Origin: Nocardioidaceae bacterium SCSIO 66511
Lineage (GTDB): Bacteria; Actinomycetota; Actinomycetes; Propionibacteriales; Nocardioidaceae
Assembly: GCA_023100825.1 (NCBI GenBank)
Contig: CP095846.1
Location: forward strand, 1,550,001 to 1,614,000
Direction: 5' to 3'
Length of the DNA stretch: 64,000 nt
Position numbers and translations under genes: made by a program. Below are positions 32,309 to 40,313 of this stretch, piece by piece. How positions within the stretch are numbered: the stretch's first letter is position 1; the number at the start of each line of letters is the position of its first letter. The notes under the pieces are model-generated. The model had not been told where the DNA came from. It worked only from the letters and a program-made list of their open reading frames with translations, and did no database searches.

Positions 32309-32952
32309 GCCGGCAGCTGATCCTCTGGCGGCACGGCCGAACCGAATGGAACGCCTCGGGGCGAGTCCAGGGGCAGACCGACGTACCGCTCGACGAGGTC
32401 GGCATGGCGCAGGCGGCCTCGGCAGCAGCGCGGCTCGCATCGCTTCGCCCCGACCGAATCGTCAGCTCCGACCTGTCTCGCGCGTACGTCACGGCGCAGG
32501 CGCTCGCCGCGTTCTCCGATCTCGAGGTCGAGGTCGATACCCGCCTGCGCGAGATGAACTTCGGTGTGCGTGAGGGCCTGACGATGCAAGAGGCGAAAGC
32601 CGCTCATCCCGAGCTGATGAGTCGCTGGCTCGCTGGTGAAGACATCGCGATGGACGGCGCTGAGACGTACGCGCAGACCGCGGAGCGCGTAGCTGCGGCC
32701 ATTCGCGCCGCGGTCGACGTGATGGGCGATGACGAGACCGTCGTACTCGTGGCGCACGGTGCCGCGATCCGGGTTGGTACGTGTGCGTTCCTCGGTCTAC
32801 CGCAGGAGCACTGGCGCTCGCTCGGCGGCTTCAACAACTGCGCCTGGGCCGCCCTGCAAGACACCCGTCACGGGTGGCGCATCGCCGAGTGGAACGCCGG
32901 CCAGCTCCCTGAGCCCGTGCTCTCCGACGAGATGCACGACGCCAACGGCTGA
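32305..32952 (+). CDS. gpgP: Histidine phosphatase, GpgP-like (glucosyl-3-phosphoglycerate phosphatase)
   Basis: 215 residues of the phosphoglycerate-mutase-like branch. The phospho-histidine is in LWRHGRTEWN (His10), the acid in LREMNFGVREG and the second His in VLVAHGAAIRVGT. In mycobacteria the gene next to nadD-rsfS encodes GpgP, which dephosphorylates glucosyl-3-phosphoglycerate for methylglucose polysaccharide synthesis, so context favours that name. A generic phosphatase cannot be excluded. The start overlaps the rsfS stop. Confidence 0.8.
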   Translation: MSRQLILWRHGRTEWNASGRVQGQTDVPLDEVGMAQAASAAARLASLRPDRIVSSDLSRAYVTAQALAAFSDLEVEVDTRLREMNFGVREGLTMQEAKAAHPELMSRWLAGEDIAMDGAETYAQTAERVAAAIRAAVDVMGDDETVVLVAHGAAIRVGTCAFLGLPQEHWRSLGGFNNCAWAALQDTRHGWRIAEWNAGQLPEPVLSDEMHDANG

Positions 32953-33002
32953 CTCGTCGGTCTTGCACCGCTGACTCGGCGGTTCTGCACGGCTGAGTCG
33001 TC
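32948..33002 (+). repeat. Three tandem ~22-bp units at the gpgP 3' end
   Basis: Units beginning GCTGACTCGTC, GCTGACTCGGC and GCTGAGTCGTC start at 32948, 32970 and 32992. The first includes the gpgP stop. The second and third together match, with few changes, the minus strand of 21612-21645, where the same GCTGACTCGTC start overlaps another stop codon. Confidence 0.75.
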
Positions 33003-33062
33003 ACTTCGGCGGAGGCGATTTCGTACGGGTGGGGCCGACGATATATAGTCGACTCCGCATCT

Positions 33063-33135
33063 GGGGCTATGGCGCAGTTGGTAGCGCGCCTCCATGGCAT
33101 GGAGGAGGTCAGGGGTTCGAATCCCCTTAGCTCCA
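33063..33135 (+). tRNA. tRNA-Ala (anticodon GGC)
   Basis: A full cloverleaf: acceptor GGGGCTA pairs with TAGCTCC (33128-33134; one G-U) before discriminator A. The D stem is GCGC/GCGC, and the anticodon stem CCTCC/GGAGG (33089-33093/33101-33105) frames loop AT-GGC-AT, giving anticodon GGC. The T arm has GGTTCGAATCC. It reads GCC and GCU. No CCA is encoded as such (ACA follows). A TATAGT -10 at 33044-33049 is placed for transcription just upstream. Confidence 0.96.
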
Positions 33136-33161
33136 CAGCTCGGTCTCAAGAGATCGGCGAC

Positions 33162-33191
33162 AAGGCCGGACCGCATCGGGGTCCGGCCTTT
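33162..33191 (+). terminator. Intrinsic terminator after tRNA-Ala
   Basis: AAGGCCGGACC, seven-base loop, GGTCCGGCCTT with T after: an 11-pair stem 26 bases past the tRNA. Confidence 0.8.
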
Positions 33192-33257
33192 CGCGTTCTC
33201 GAGGGTAGTCGTGGTCGGGTCGATGGTCAGTGTGCGGCCGAGGCCGTGACTCACCGG

Positions 33258-34547
33258 TCAGCCCGCGAAATAGCGAAGGTACACATAGATCCACGCCAGC
33301 ACGGCGCTGAAGATCGTGACCGGGATGCCGTACTTCGTGAACTGCCAGAACGTGATCGGGTGGCCCGCTCGGCCGGCGAGCCCGATCGCAACGACGTTGG
33401 CGCTCGCGGCAACCGCGGTTCCGTTGCCGCCGAAGTCGGCGCCGAGTGCGAACGCCCACCACAGGGCATTGCCGGACTCCGGGTCGTCGATGTGGTCGTC
33501 GAGCCCTTCGACGATCGGTGCCATCGTTGCGGCGTACGGGATGTTGTCGAAGAAGGCGCCGAGCGCGGCGGATCCGAACAGCAGAGCGGTAGCGGCGCTG
33601 AAGTAGTCGTGCCCGATCACATCGACTGCCCAGTTGCCGATGCCGGAGATGACGTTCGTGTGACCGAGACCGGCGACCATCACGAACAGCCCCATGAAGA
33701 ACACCAGGGTCGGCCACTCGACCTCGCTGAGCACATCGGAGATGTCGACTTCCGTCACGAGGAGCATCACCCCGGCGCCGACGAGCGCCACGATCGACGG
33801 CTCGACGTGTACGACGGCGTGCAGGCAGAAGCCGACGATCACCAGCCCCAGGACGGACAGACAGCGCACCAGCAGGCGTACGTCGGTGATCGCCCTGCGC
33901 TCCTGCAGCGCCATGACGGCCTCGACGTGCTCGGCGTTGTAGTCGAACGACTTGCGGAACAGGAACCAGCTCAACCCGACGAAGGCGATGAAGACGATCA
34001 CGACGATCGGCGCCATGTGGATCAGGAAGTCATTGAAGGTCAGCCCGGCACGGCTGGCGATGATGATGTTCGGCGGGTCACCGATCAGGGTCGCGGCTCC
34101 GCCGATGTTGGACGCGAGCACCTCGGCGATGATGTACGGCTGCGCTGCGATGTGCAGGCGGTTGCACACGACGATGGTCACGGGAACGACCAGCATGATG
34201 ATCGTGACGTTGTCGAGGATCGGTGACGCGATCGCAGTGATCGCCATCAGCAGCACCATCAGGCGGTACGGATGGCCGCGTGACTTCTTCGCCGCCCAGA
34301 TGCCGAGATAGTCGAACAACCCGGTCTGCTTGATCACACCGACGATGATCATCATGCCGAGAAGCAGGAAGATGACGTTCCAGTCGATGCCTTCGTGTTC
34401 GGAGAAGAACACTTCCGACCCCGGGATGAGGCCGAGCACGGCCATCGCGCCCGCCGCAACGAGCACCACCTTGACCTTGTCCACCTTCTCGGTGGCAATG
34501 AAGTAGAACGCGACGACGAAGATCGCGAGCGCGATCGCCGCGCTCAT
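33258..34547 (-). CDS. ArsB/NhaD-type permease of the ion transporter superfamily
   Basis: 429 residues, eleven or twelve helices. Conserved segments are ASPILDNVTIIMLVVPV, ASNIGGAATLIGDPPNIII and a matching second-half motif LGADFGGNGTAVAASANV, typical of ArsB, NhaD and P-protein permeases. These move anions, arsenite or Na+/H+. No arsenic genes are nearby, so arsenite specificity is not supported. A CBS-domain gene lies 37 bases upstream on the same strand and may regulate it, a known pairing for channels and transporters. Confidence 0.85.
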   Translation of the reverse strand: MSAAIALAIFVVAFYFIATEKVDKVKVVLVAAGAMAVLGLIPGSEVFFSEHEGIDWNVIFLLLGMMIIVGVIKQTGLFDYLGIWAAKKSRGHPYRLMVLLMAITAIASPILDNVTIIMLVVPVTIVVCNRLHIAAQPYIIAEVLASNIGGAATLIGDPPNIIIASRAGLTFNDFLIHMAPIVVIVFIAFVGLSWFLFRKSFDYNAEHVEAVMALQERRAITDVRLLVRCLSVLGLVIVGFCLHAVVHVEPSIVALVGAGVMLLVTEVDISDVLSEVEWPTLVFFMGLFVMVAGLGHTNVISGIGNWAVDVIGHDYFSAATALLFGSAALGAFFDNIPYAATMAPIVEGLDDHIDDPESGNALWWAFALGADFGGNGTAVAASANVVAIGLAGRAGHPITFWQFTKYGIPVTIFSAVLAWIYVYLRYFAG

Positions 34548-34584
34548 CTGCGCCGCCCACGTACGAGCGGGGCTTCGCCCGCCG

Positions 34585-35034
34585 CTACTCGGGCACGGTC
34601 AGGATGTCCAGAAGTCGGTTGAGCGTGATTGCCCCGATCAGTACGCCCGCCTTGTCGACAACCGCGACCAGCGGACTGCGCTTGCGCAGCATCGAGGTGG
34701 CCAGTTCGAGCATCGTGGCATCGGGCAGCGCCGTGACGGCCTTCTCCGGTTTGGGAGGCAGACAGTCGCCGACGGTGCGGTTGCCCGGCTCCTGCCAGAA
34801 CAGGTCGGCATGGGCCTCGTCGATCGTACGGACCAGTGCCGGGTCGTCCTGGTAGCTGTGCAGCACGGCCATCCGAAGCACTTGGGTTCCGGGAATCACG
34901 AGCCGCGGTTTGCGGTTCTCGTCGATGACGATCAGGCCCGGCAGATGATTCTTGGTCATCACACGTACCGCATGCGAAACCGGGTCGCCGAGCGTGACCG
35001 TCGGAACCTGCACGGCGATGTCGCTTGCCCGCAT
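34585..35034 (-). CDS. Protein with two CBS domains
   Basis: 149 residues from ATG 35034 (the frame is open upstream but that part is not protein-like). Two CBS repeats: MRASDIAVQVPTVTLGDPVSHAVRVMTKNHLPGLIVID (first, seen in parts) and TVGDCLPPKPEKAVTALPDATMLELATSMLRKRSPLVAVVD (second). CBS pairs bind adenosyl ligands and tune partner proteins. It is the first gene of a two-gene unit with the ArsB-type permease, so it probably senses energy or ionic state for that transporter. Confidence 0.85.
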   Translation of the reverse strand: MRASDIAVQVPTVTLGDPVSHAVRVMTKNHLPGLIVIDENRKPRLVIPGTQVLRMAVLHSYQDDPALVRTIDEAHADLFWQEPGNRTVGDCLPPKPEKAVTALPDATMLELATSMLRKRSPLVAVVDKAGVLIGAITLNRLLDILTVPE

Positions 35035-35359
35035 GACACCTATCCCTTGCGCTGGGCATGGCTCGAACCAGGGGCGCATCTGACGCCGGTGACGACGATA
35101 CGCGCGGACCCGTCCTCTGTGGCGCCAGGCATGGCGATTGGTGCGAGCCCGTTATGAGCGACGCTGTGGCAGGGCCTCGCCACAGATTCCAACGTCGTGC
35201 ATGGGCGGTCGGTAGTGGCATGGCGCGGGATTCCCGCCTGTCGATCGAGCCTCCGCAGGAGACAGCCGCATGGCGACTCGTAGGGACGCCGCCATCCTTT
35301 CATACTCGATTCGACGACCGGACACCTGTGCGAGCCGCCGCCCCGTCGGCCATCGGCTA
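35035..35359. other. Gene-free stretch between dhaL and the CBS gene
   Basis: About 325 bases. The only clear structure is CTGTGGC-N8-GCCACAG (35164-35185), a seven-pair hairpin that may end the dha transcript or lie in the leader of the CBS gene. No open frame here has a recognisable product, and I recognise no riboswitch class. Confidence 0.4.
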
Positions 35360-35998
35360 TCAGGTTCGAGCTGGGACCTCGCCCCCTGCCATCACCGCTC
35401 CGGCCTCGAAGAACATCGCGACCATGGCCGCTCCCGGATCGAGTACGCCCCGACCGAGCTCGCCGACGTAGCTCGCCCGGCCGCGAGCGGCGACGATGTC
35501 GGCGGTCGACTGCGCTCCCGCTCGCGCCGCTGTCGCGGCCTCGTGCAGCGCGCGTTCGGTCGTGCAGTCGGATCCGGCGAGCGCTCCGAGCGCATCCGCG
35601 GCCGGTGAGATCGCGTCGACCATCGTGGCGTCGCCGACCGCGGCTTTGCCGAGCCGCTCGACGGCTGCGAGGCCGTTCGCAACGCCCCGTGCGAGGGCCT
35701 CGACGGTCAGCTCGTCGGAGTCGAAGGCGTTGCTCATCTCCCGGAAGAACATGCCGAACAACGGGCCGCTGGTCCCGCCGGTGGCGAGGAAGCCGGTTGA
35801 GACGGCCGTGAACACGGCGCGCGGGGACGCGTCGCTTCGCGAGGGGAGCGCCTGGTCCACTCGGGTCAGCGCCGACGCGATGTTGGTGCCGAAGTCGCCG
35901 TCACCGAGTTGGCGGTCGAGGTCGGACAGCTGCTCCTGCGCACCGGCAAAGCGGTCGGAGAATCCGACTATCCAGTCGTAGGCGTTCGTTCCGTTCAC
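35360..35998 (-). CDS. Dihydroxyacetone kinase L-subunit-like protein (second DhaL)
   Basis: 212 residues, all-helical DhaL family. The nucleotide/Mg site DLDRQLGDGDFGTN keeps the three aspartates but has Phe where the canonical motif has His. GGTSGPLFGMFF and the C-terminal ASYVGELGRGVLDPGAA are also present. It is the last gene of the operon, after dhaK. It differs clearly from the other DhaL at 37.1 kb, so the two are not recent duplicates. It may give DhaK a different phosphoryl donor or form an alternative complex. Confidence 0.85.
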   Translation of the reverse strand: MNGTNAYDWIVGFSDRFAGAQEQLSDLDRQLGDGDFGTNIASALTRVDQALPSRSDASPRAVFTAVSTGFLATGGTSGPLFGMFFREMSNAFDSDELTVEALARGVANGLAAVERLGKAAVGDATMVDAISPAADALGALAGSDCTTERALHEAATAARAGAQSTADIVAARGRASYVGELGRGVLDPGAAMVAMFFEAGAVMAGGEVPART

Positions 35999-36019
35999 AG
36001 TTCGTACCTCTTCTCGGAT

Positions 36020-37021
36020 CTACCAGGTAAGTGCGGGCGTACGCACCGGGGCGTCCCATGCGCCGACGAGGGCGTCGTCGGCGACGGTCAACGTGACCGA
36101 AACGCCGTGCATGTCGAGTGACGTCACGTACGACCCGACGAGGGAACGCGCGACGGTGATGCCCGCAGCGTCCAAGAGTCGGTGGACGTTTCGAGCAACG
36201 ATGTTGAGCTCGAGCGGGGACGCCCCGCCGAGGCCGTTGACGATCGCAATGACGGCGGCGCCGCGGTTGAGCTGCAGATCGGCCGCGAGCGGAGAGACCA
36301 GTTGCTCGGTCAGCTCGTCCGCAGAGGCGTACGAAACGCGAGCGGTGCCTCGTTCGCCGTGGATTCCGACGCCGAACTCGACCTCGTCATCGGATAGGTC
36401 GAAGGCGGGACGGTCGGCGCCCGGGTGCGTACAGGCTTCGAGCGCGAGTGCCAGGCTCCGCGAGCGCGCGGCGACATCCCGGCCGATCTTGGCGACGATG
36501 GCCAGCTCGGCTCCGGACTCGGCTACGGCGCCGCAGACCTTCTCGACGACGAGCGTCGCCGCGGTGCCCCGGCGGCCCGGTCCGTCCGCGCTGGCCGAAG
36601 CGAGGTCGTCGTCGACGAGTACGGCCTCGACCACGGTGTCTTCCTCGGCGGTCAGCTCCGCGGCGATCTGGAAGTTGAGCACGTCGCCGGTGTAGTTCTT
36701 CACGATGTGGAGCACGCCGGCGCCGTTGTCGGCGAGGGTCGTGCCACGATGGATCTGGTGCGCCGTCGGGCTGGCGAAAAGAGCTCCGCACACTGCTACG
36801 TCGAGCATTCCGTTGCCGACGAAACCGGCGTGAAGGGGTTCGTGTCCGGATCCGCCGCCCGAAACCAGCGCCACCTTGTTCGCTGCCGGTTTGGTACGCG
36901 AGACGAGCTGCATGGCGGGATCGAGCGTCACGAGGGAGGGGTTGACGCTCGCGAGACCTTCGAGCGCCTCGCGTACGGCAGAGTCGGGTTCGTTGATCAG
37001 TTGTCGTTGGCTTGTCGGCAT
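36020..37021 (-). CDS. dhaK: Dihydroxyacetone kinase subunit DhaK
   Basis: 333 residues. SGGGSGHEPLHAGFVG (about 54-69) and the substrate-binding His221 in GVGIHGERG, which forms a hemiaminal with the ketone in known DhaK proteins, are both present. It binds dihydroxyacetone or a similar short ketose for phosphorylation by DhaL. It lies between two dhaL genes downstream of a glycerol facilitator. No dhaM is in the window, so whether ATP or a PTS protein is the phosphate donor is open. Confidence 0.93.
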   Translation of the reverse strand: MPTSQRQLINEPDSAVREALEGLASVNPSLVTLDPAMQLVSRTKPAANKVALVSGGGSGHEPLHAGFVGNGMLDVAVCGALFASPTAHQIHRGTTLADNGAGVLHIVKNYTGDVLNFQIAAELTAEEDTVVEAVLVDDDLASASADGPGRRGTAATLVVEKVCGAVAESGAELAIVAKIGRDVAARSRSLALALEACTHPGADRPAFDLSDDEVEFGVGIHGERGTARVSYASADELTEQLVSPLAADLQLNRGAAVIAIVNGLGGASPLELNIVARNVHRLLDAAGITVARSLVGSYVTSLDMHGVSVTLTVADDALVGAWDAPVRTPALTW

Positions 37022-37054
37022 GGGGTCTCCAGTCGTCGCAGGTGGACGTTGCGG

Positions 37055-37732
37055 TCAGGTGGCGGACACGGTGCTGAGGGGTGCGTACGAAGGGCGTACC
37101 TGCGCCAAGGCGCGGAAGAGCAGCTCGGCCGATGCTGCACCGGGATCGAGATGGCCGACGCTGCGTTCTCCGAGGTAGCTCGCGCGGCCCTTCCTCGCCA
37201 ACAAGGGCGTGGTCGCGTCGCGCCCGGACATTGCGGCGCGATGGCAGGCGCGCAGAGCGGTGGCGAGCGAGGCGCCGTTGCTTGCCGAGCCCTGCATTGA
37301 TCGGGCGACCGGCGCCAGGACGTCGACGAACGTTTTGTCACCGGGGCCCGCGTGTCCGCGGTCGATGACGCTGGCCAGTCCGCTCTCGAGCATGCCGGCG
37401 AGTGCGGTGACGTCGACCGCGGCCCATTTGCGCATGCCTGCGGCCATACCGAGGAAGAACGAGGCGTACAGCGCGCCACCCGCTCCGCCGGCGGTCTCGC
37501 GAATCGTTCGGCCACAGATGCTGATGAGCTCGCGCGGGCTCTCCGGCTGGGCGCTGTCGAGGCGGCGCAGGACGGCAGTGGCGCCGGATTCCAGGATCGT
37601 GCCGTGGTCGGCGTCGCCGATGGCCGAATCCAAGGCGTTCAGCCAGGCCGAGTTGCGGGCCACCTCGTCGGCGAATCCCTTGAGCCAGCACCCGAGGTCG
37701 TCGACGTCGAACAGGTCAGACCTTCTCGCCAT
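37055..37732 (-). CDS. dhaL: Dihydroxyacetone kinase subunit DhaL
   Basis: 225 residues. The Mg-nucleotide motif is LDSAIGDADHGT (Asp triad and His kept), followed by ETAGGAGGALYASFFLGMA and GRASYLGERSVGHLDPGAAS, the canonical C-terminal DhaL motif. It transfers phosphate to substrate held in DhaK. Its start lies inside the end of the glycerol facilitator gene (17-base overlap), so facilitator and kinase are co-expressed under IclR control. Confidence 0.9.
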   Translation of the reverse strand: MARRSDLFDVDDLGCWLKGFADEVARNSAWLNALDSAIGDADHGTILESGATAVLRRLDSAQPESPRELISICGRTIRETAGGAGGALYASFFLGMAAGMRKWAAVDVTALAGMLESGLASVIDRGHAGPGDKTFVDVLAPVARSMQGSASNGASLATALRACHRAAMSGRDATTPLLARKGRASYLGERSVGHLDPGAASAELLFRALAQVRPSYAPLSTVSAT

Positions 37733-38489
37733 CGTGGACTGACCCCCCGTCCTCGATGCCGAGGGTCAGCTCCTCGGGCTTGTTCGCCGGCACCCGGACG
37801 AGGAGCAGGAACACTGCACCTGCGACGATCCCGCCGAGCAGTTCGGCACTCACATAGACCGGCCACTGCTCCCAGTGCACGCTTGCGTCGAAGAGCTGCT
37901 GAACGACCATCGGACCTGTTGTCCGGGCCGGGTTGATCGACGCTCCGGTTGCGGGCGCGATCGGCACGATTGCCGCGAAGACGACCAGACCGATCACCAG
38001 TCCGGCGAACCCCGGTGTTGCGTTGCTATGCGTCACGCCGAACACGGTTAAGACCAGAATGAAGGTGCCGATGAACTCGGCGGTGAACGCCTGTCCGACC
38101 GGGATTCCCTCGTACGAGGCGACTCCAAGGCCGAGGTCGCTCGCGTGGGTCCCGAGCGCTCCTACGATCGCCAGTGCTCCGACGCCGGCGCCGACGACCT
38201 GCGCGATGAGGTAGCCCGGAACGGATCGCCAGGCGAACCTGCCGGTCGCGGCCAGAGCGAGGGTCACGGCCGGGTTGATGTGGCAGCCCGAGATCGAGCC
38301 GAAGACGTACACACATGCGATGACGGCGGTCGCGAAAGAGAGCGCGACGAACCCGACACTCGCCATCGTGAAGGGCGTCGTGCCGTTGAGGATCGTTGCG
38401 GCCGGGACGGACCCGACGCCGATGAAGATCAGGAAGGCGGTGCCCAAGCACTCGGCTCCCAGCCGTTGCCAGCCGGCAGGTGTGCCCAT
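37716..38489 (-). CDS. MIP-family channel, glycerol facilitator-like
   Basis: 257 residues from ATG 38489, which has GGGAGGTG upstream. Six helices and the two pore loops SGCHINPAVTLA and GASINPARTTGP (NPA boxes) are visible. The second NPA is followed by R-T-T, and the context with DhaK/DhaL supports glycerol or dihydroxyacetone rather than water as the passenger, although sequence alone does not settle selectivity. It is the first gene of the dha operon. Confidence 0.9.
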   Translation of the reverse strand: MGTPAGWQRLGAECLGTAFLIFIGVGSVPAATILNGTTPFTMASVGFVALSFATAVIACVYVFGSISGCHINPAVTLALAATGRFAWRSVPGYLIAQVVGAGVGALAIVGALGTHASDLGLGVASYEGIPVGQAFTAEFIGTFILVLTVFGVTHSNATPGFAGLVIGLVVFAAIVPIAPATGASINPARTTGPMVVQQLFDASVHWEQWPVYVSAELLGGIVAGAVFLLLVRVPANKPEELTLGIEDGGSVHDGEKV

Positions 38490-38515
38490 TGCCACCTCCC
38501 ATTTTTCGGTAATGT

Positions 38516-38528
38516 CGAATAGTATTCG
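38516..38528. promoter_or_regulatory. Candidate IclR operator
   Basis: CGAATA-G-TATTCG is a perfect palindrome between the divergent facilitator and iclR genes, 26 bases before the facilitator ATG and in an AT-rich pocket (TTTTTCGGTAATG beside it). Its length and base content fit known IclR sites. Confidence 0.6.
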
Positions 38529-38631
38529 TGATGGATGAATGAAACAGGTCCGGTACGGTTGTGTCAACCCCCCAGGTGCGAAGGTCGGCCGACGACCGGG
38601 TAGTCCGCTGCGGCAGGAAGGGAAGACCGGC

Positions 38632-39381
38632 ATGATCCAGTCGATCGACCGCGCCGCGAAGGTGCTCGGTCTCCTCGGCGGCGCACGTCGCCTCGGCATC
38701 ACCGAGCTGTCCGGCGCGCTCGATCTGCCACCGCCGACGATTCACGGGATCGTCAAATCGCTACAGGCGCACGGCCTTGTTGCCAAGGAGCCCGGCGGGG
38801 TTCGTTACATGCTCGGTCCGGCATTGCTGAAGCTGTCCAGTGTCTATCTCGACTCGCTCGAGGTGCGTTCGCGCGCGATGCACTGGATGCACGGGCTGTC
38901 CGAGAAGGTCGGCCTCGCGTCCCGCATCGGCGTCGAGCACTTCGGTGAGGTCCTCGTCGTGCATCATGAGCCGCGGCCCGACGGCACTGCGCAGATGCCC
39001 GAGACCGGAATCGCGATCCCCAGTCATGTCTCGGCCATGGGGAAGGTGCTCTTGGCGTATGACGACGACCATGCCGCGGAGGTGCTGTCGCGTCCGCTTC
39101 GGAGTCTGACCGGTGCCACGCTCACCGAGCCCGACGCGTTGCGCGGCGAGTTCGCCGATATTCGCAGCAACGAGATCGCCTTCGAGAACGAAGAGGCGAT
39201 CGTCGGCGAGGTGTCTGCCGCTGCACCGGTCTTGGGTGGGAGTGGTCAGGTGGTTGCCGCCCTAGCGGTCGTCGCTCCGTCGAGCGGCTGGCCGCTCGAC
39301 GACGCTGTCGTCGCTGGGGTGAGGGATGCGGCGCGGAGCATCTCGCGGGAGCTGGGAGGCACTGCCTGGTCGGCCAGGTGA
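38632..39381 (+). CDS. IclR-family regulator of the dha operon
   Basis: 249 residues from ATG 38632, which has GGAAGGGA upstream; the frame is open from 38539 but lacks family sequence there. The N-terminal winged helix (about 1-60) contains LGITELSGALDLPPPTIHGIVKSL, and the C-terminal GAF-like effector domain contains SHVSAMGKVLLAY and FENEEAIVGEVSAAAPV. The gene is divergent from the facilitator-DhaL-DhaK-DhaL operon, so it probably responds to glycerol, dihydroxyacetone or a related polyol. Confidence 0.9.
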   Translation: MIQSIDRAAKVLGLLGGARRLGITELSGALDLPPPTIHGIVKSLQAHGLVAKEPGGVRYMLGPALLKLSSVYLDSLEVRSRAMHWMHGLSEKVGLASRIGVEHFGEVLVVHHEPRPDGTAQMPETGIAIPSHVSAMGKVLLAYDDDHAAEVLSRPLRSLTGATLTEPDALRGEFADIRSNEIAFENEEAIVGEVSAAAPVLGGSGQVVAALAVVAPSSGWPLDDAVVAGVRDAARSISRELGGTAWSAR

Positions 39382-39414
39382 CTGCGCCGAACATCGGGTC
39401 CGCGTGGCAGACCT

Positions 39415-39432
39415 ACTACGCAGTGTCGTAGT
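39415..39432. promoter_or_regulatory. Palindrome upstream of the DUF3817 gene
   Basis: ACTACG-N6-CGTAGT, perfect six-base arms, followed by TACTGT (39441-39446), a possible -10. The palindrome would overlap the -35 area. The regulator is unknown. Confidence 0.45.
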
Positions 39433-39469
39433 GTGGTCCGTACTGTCGCCGCATGCCAGGAGAGCACGA

Positions 39470-39814
39470 ATGAGCACCACCCAACGCCCAGCGACCGGTC
39501 GCGCCGTCGCGTGGTTCCGCGCGATCGCGATCGCTGAAGCCATCTCGTGGGCGGGGTTGCTGATCGGCATGCTGTTCAAGTACGTGCTCAGCGACAACGA
39601 GATCGGCGTACAGATCTTCGGGCCGATCCACGGCGCCATCTTCGTCGCGTACGTCGTGGCGACCTTGGTCGCCGGTCGCAGTTGCGGCTGGAGTAAGCCG
39701 GTGACACTGCTCGGGCTCGTCGCGAGCATCCCGCCGTTCGCGACATACGTATTCGAGGTCTGGGCCGAGCGCACAGGTCGGTTGCGTACGCCGGACGCCG
39801 TCGCGGTGTCGTGA
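39470..39814 (+). CDS. DUF3817 membrane protein
   Basis: 114 residues with three hydrophobic helices. RAIAIAEAISWAGLLIGM and FGPIHGAIFVAYVVATL fit DUF3817, a small actinobacterial and proteobacterial membrane family without known function. ATG 39470 is preceded by AGGAG. No partner gene is on the same strand. A palindrome upstream suggests regulation. Confidence 0.8.
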   Translation: MSTTQRPATGRAVAWFRAIAIAEAISWAGLLIGMLFKYVLSDNEIGVQIFGPIHGAIFVAYVVATLVAGRSCGWSKPVTLLGLVASIPPFATYVFEVWAERTGRLRTPDAVAVS

Positions 39815-39819
39815 CCGCG

Positions 39820-40248
39820 TCACCGCCCGAGTCGGGGTCCTTCGATCGCCGGGCAGGCGTCCATCACGACATCGAGACCGGCGGCCTCGGCGCGCGCCGC
39901 GGCCGTCTCGTCCACGACGCCGAGCTGCAACCACACCGCACCCACCCCGAGATGGTCGCGCTCCGCGATGGCGTCGTCGACCACGCCGCCGACCCGCTTG
40001 CTGTTCACGAAGCAGTCGACCACGTCGATCGGGCCGGGCACATCGGCCAGCCGCGCGTACCCGGGCTCGCCTTGCCATGCCTCGGCGCGCGGATTGATCG
40101 GCACGATCCGCATGCCGAGGCGGTCACGGATGAACTCCGCGACCCCGTACGCGACGCGGTCGGTGTTGGCGGACAGGCCCACCACCGCCCACGTTGCGGG
40201 ACTCGTCAGGAGGCGCCGGATCGTGGCGGAGCTGTTGACGTGTTGCAT
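39820..40248 (-). CDS. CoA-binding-domain protein (YccU-like)
   Basis: 142 residues with a Rossmann fold as in succinyl-CoA ligase alpha subunits: WAVVGLSANTDRVAYGVAEF (dinucleotide-type loop), IVPINPRAE, VDVVDCFVNS-like strand (here IDVVDCFVNS) and LGVGAVWLQLGVVDE. Stand-alone members bind CoA, with physiological role unclear. A GAGGG site precedes the ATG. It is convergent with the DUF3817 gene five bases away. Confidence 0.85.
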   Translation of the reverse strand: MQHVNSSATIRRLLTSPATWAVVGLSANTDRVAYGVAEFIRDRLGMRIVPINPRAEAWQGEPGYARLADVPGPIDVVDCFVNSKRVGGVVDDAIAERDHLGVGAVWLQLGVVDETAAARAEAAGLDVVMDACPAIEGPRLGR

Positions 40249-40313
40249 CCATCAACCCTCACATGCACCGACACGTCGTCGTCATCGGGTCCGCCTCATC
40301 GGTAAGGAGAAGC

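Noticed and set aside
33069-34226. Plus-strand frame starting inside the tRNA
   Set aside because: It begins in tRNA-Ala, crosses its terminator and runs antisense to the ArsB-type permease.
33258-34547. Arsenite efflux annotation
   Set aside because: The fold fits ArsB relatives, but no arsC or arsenic-type regulator lies near, so substrate is left open.
35035-35359. Riboswitch in the leader of the CBS-domain gene
   Set aside because: A hairpin is present but no known riboswitch core could be matched by eye.
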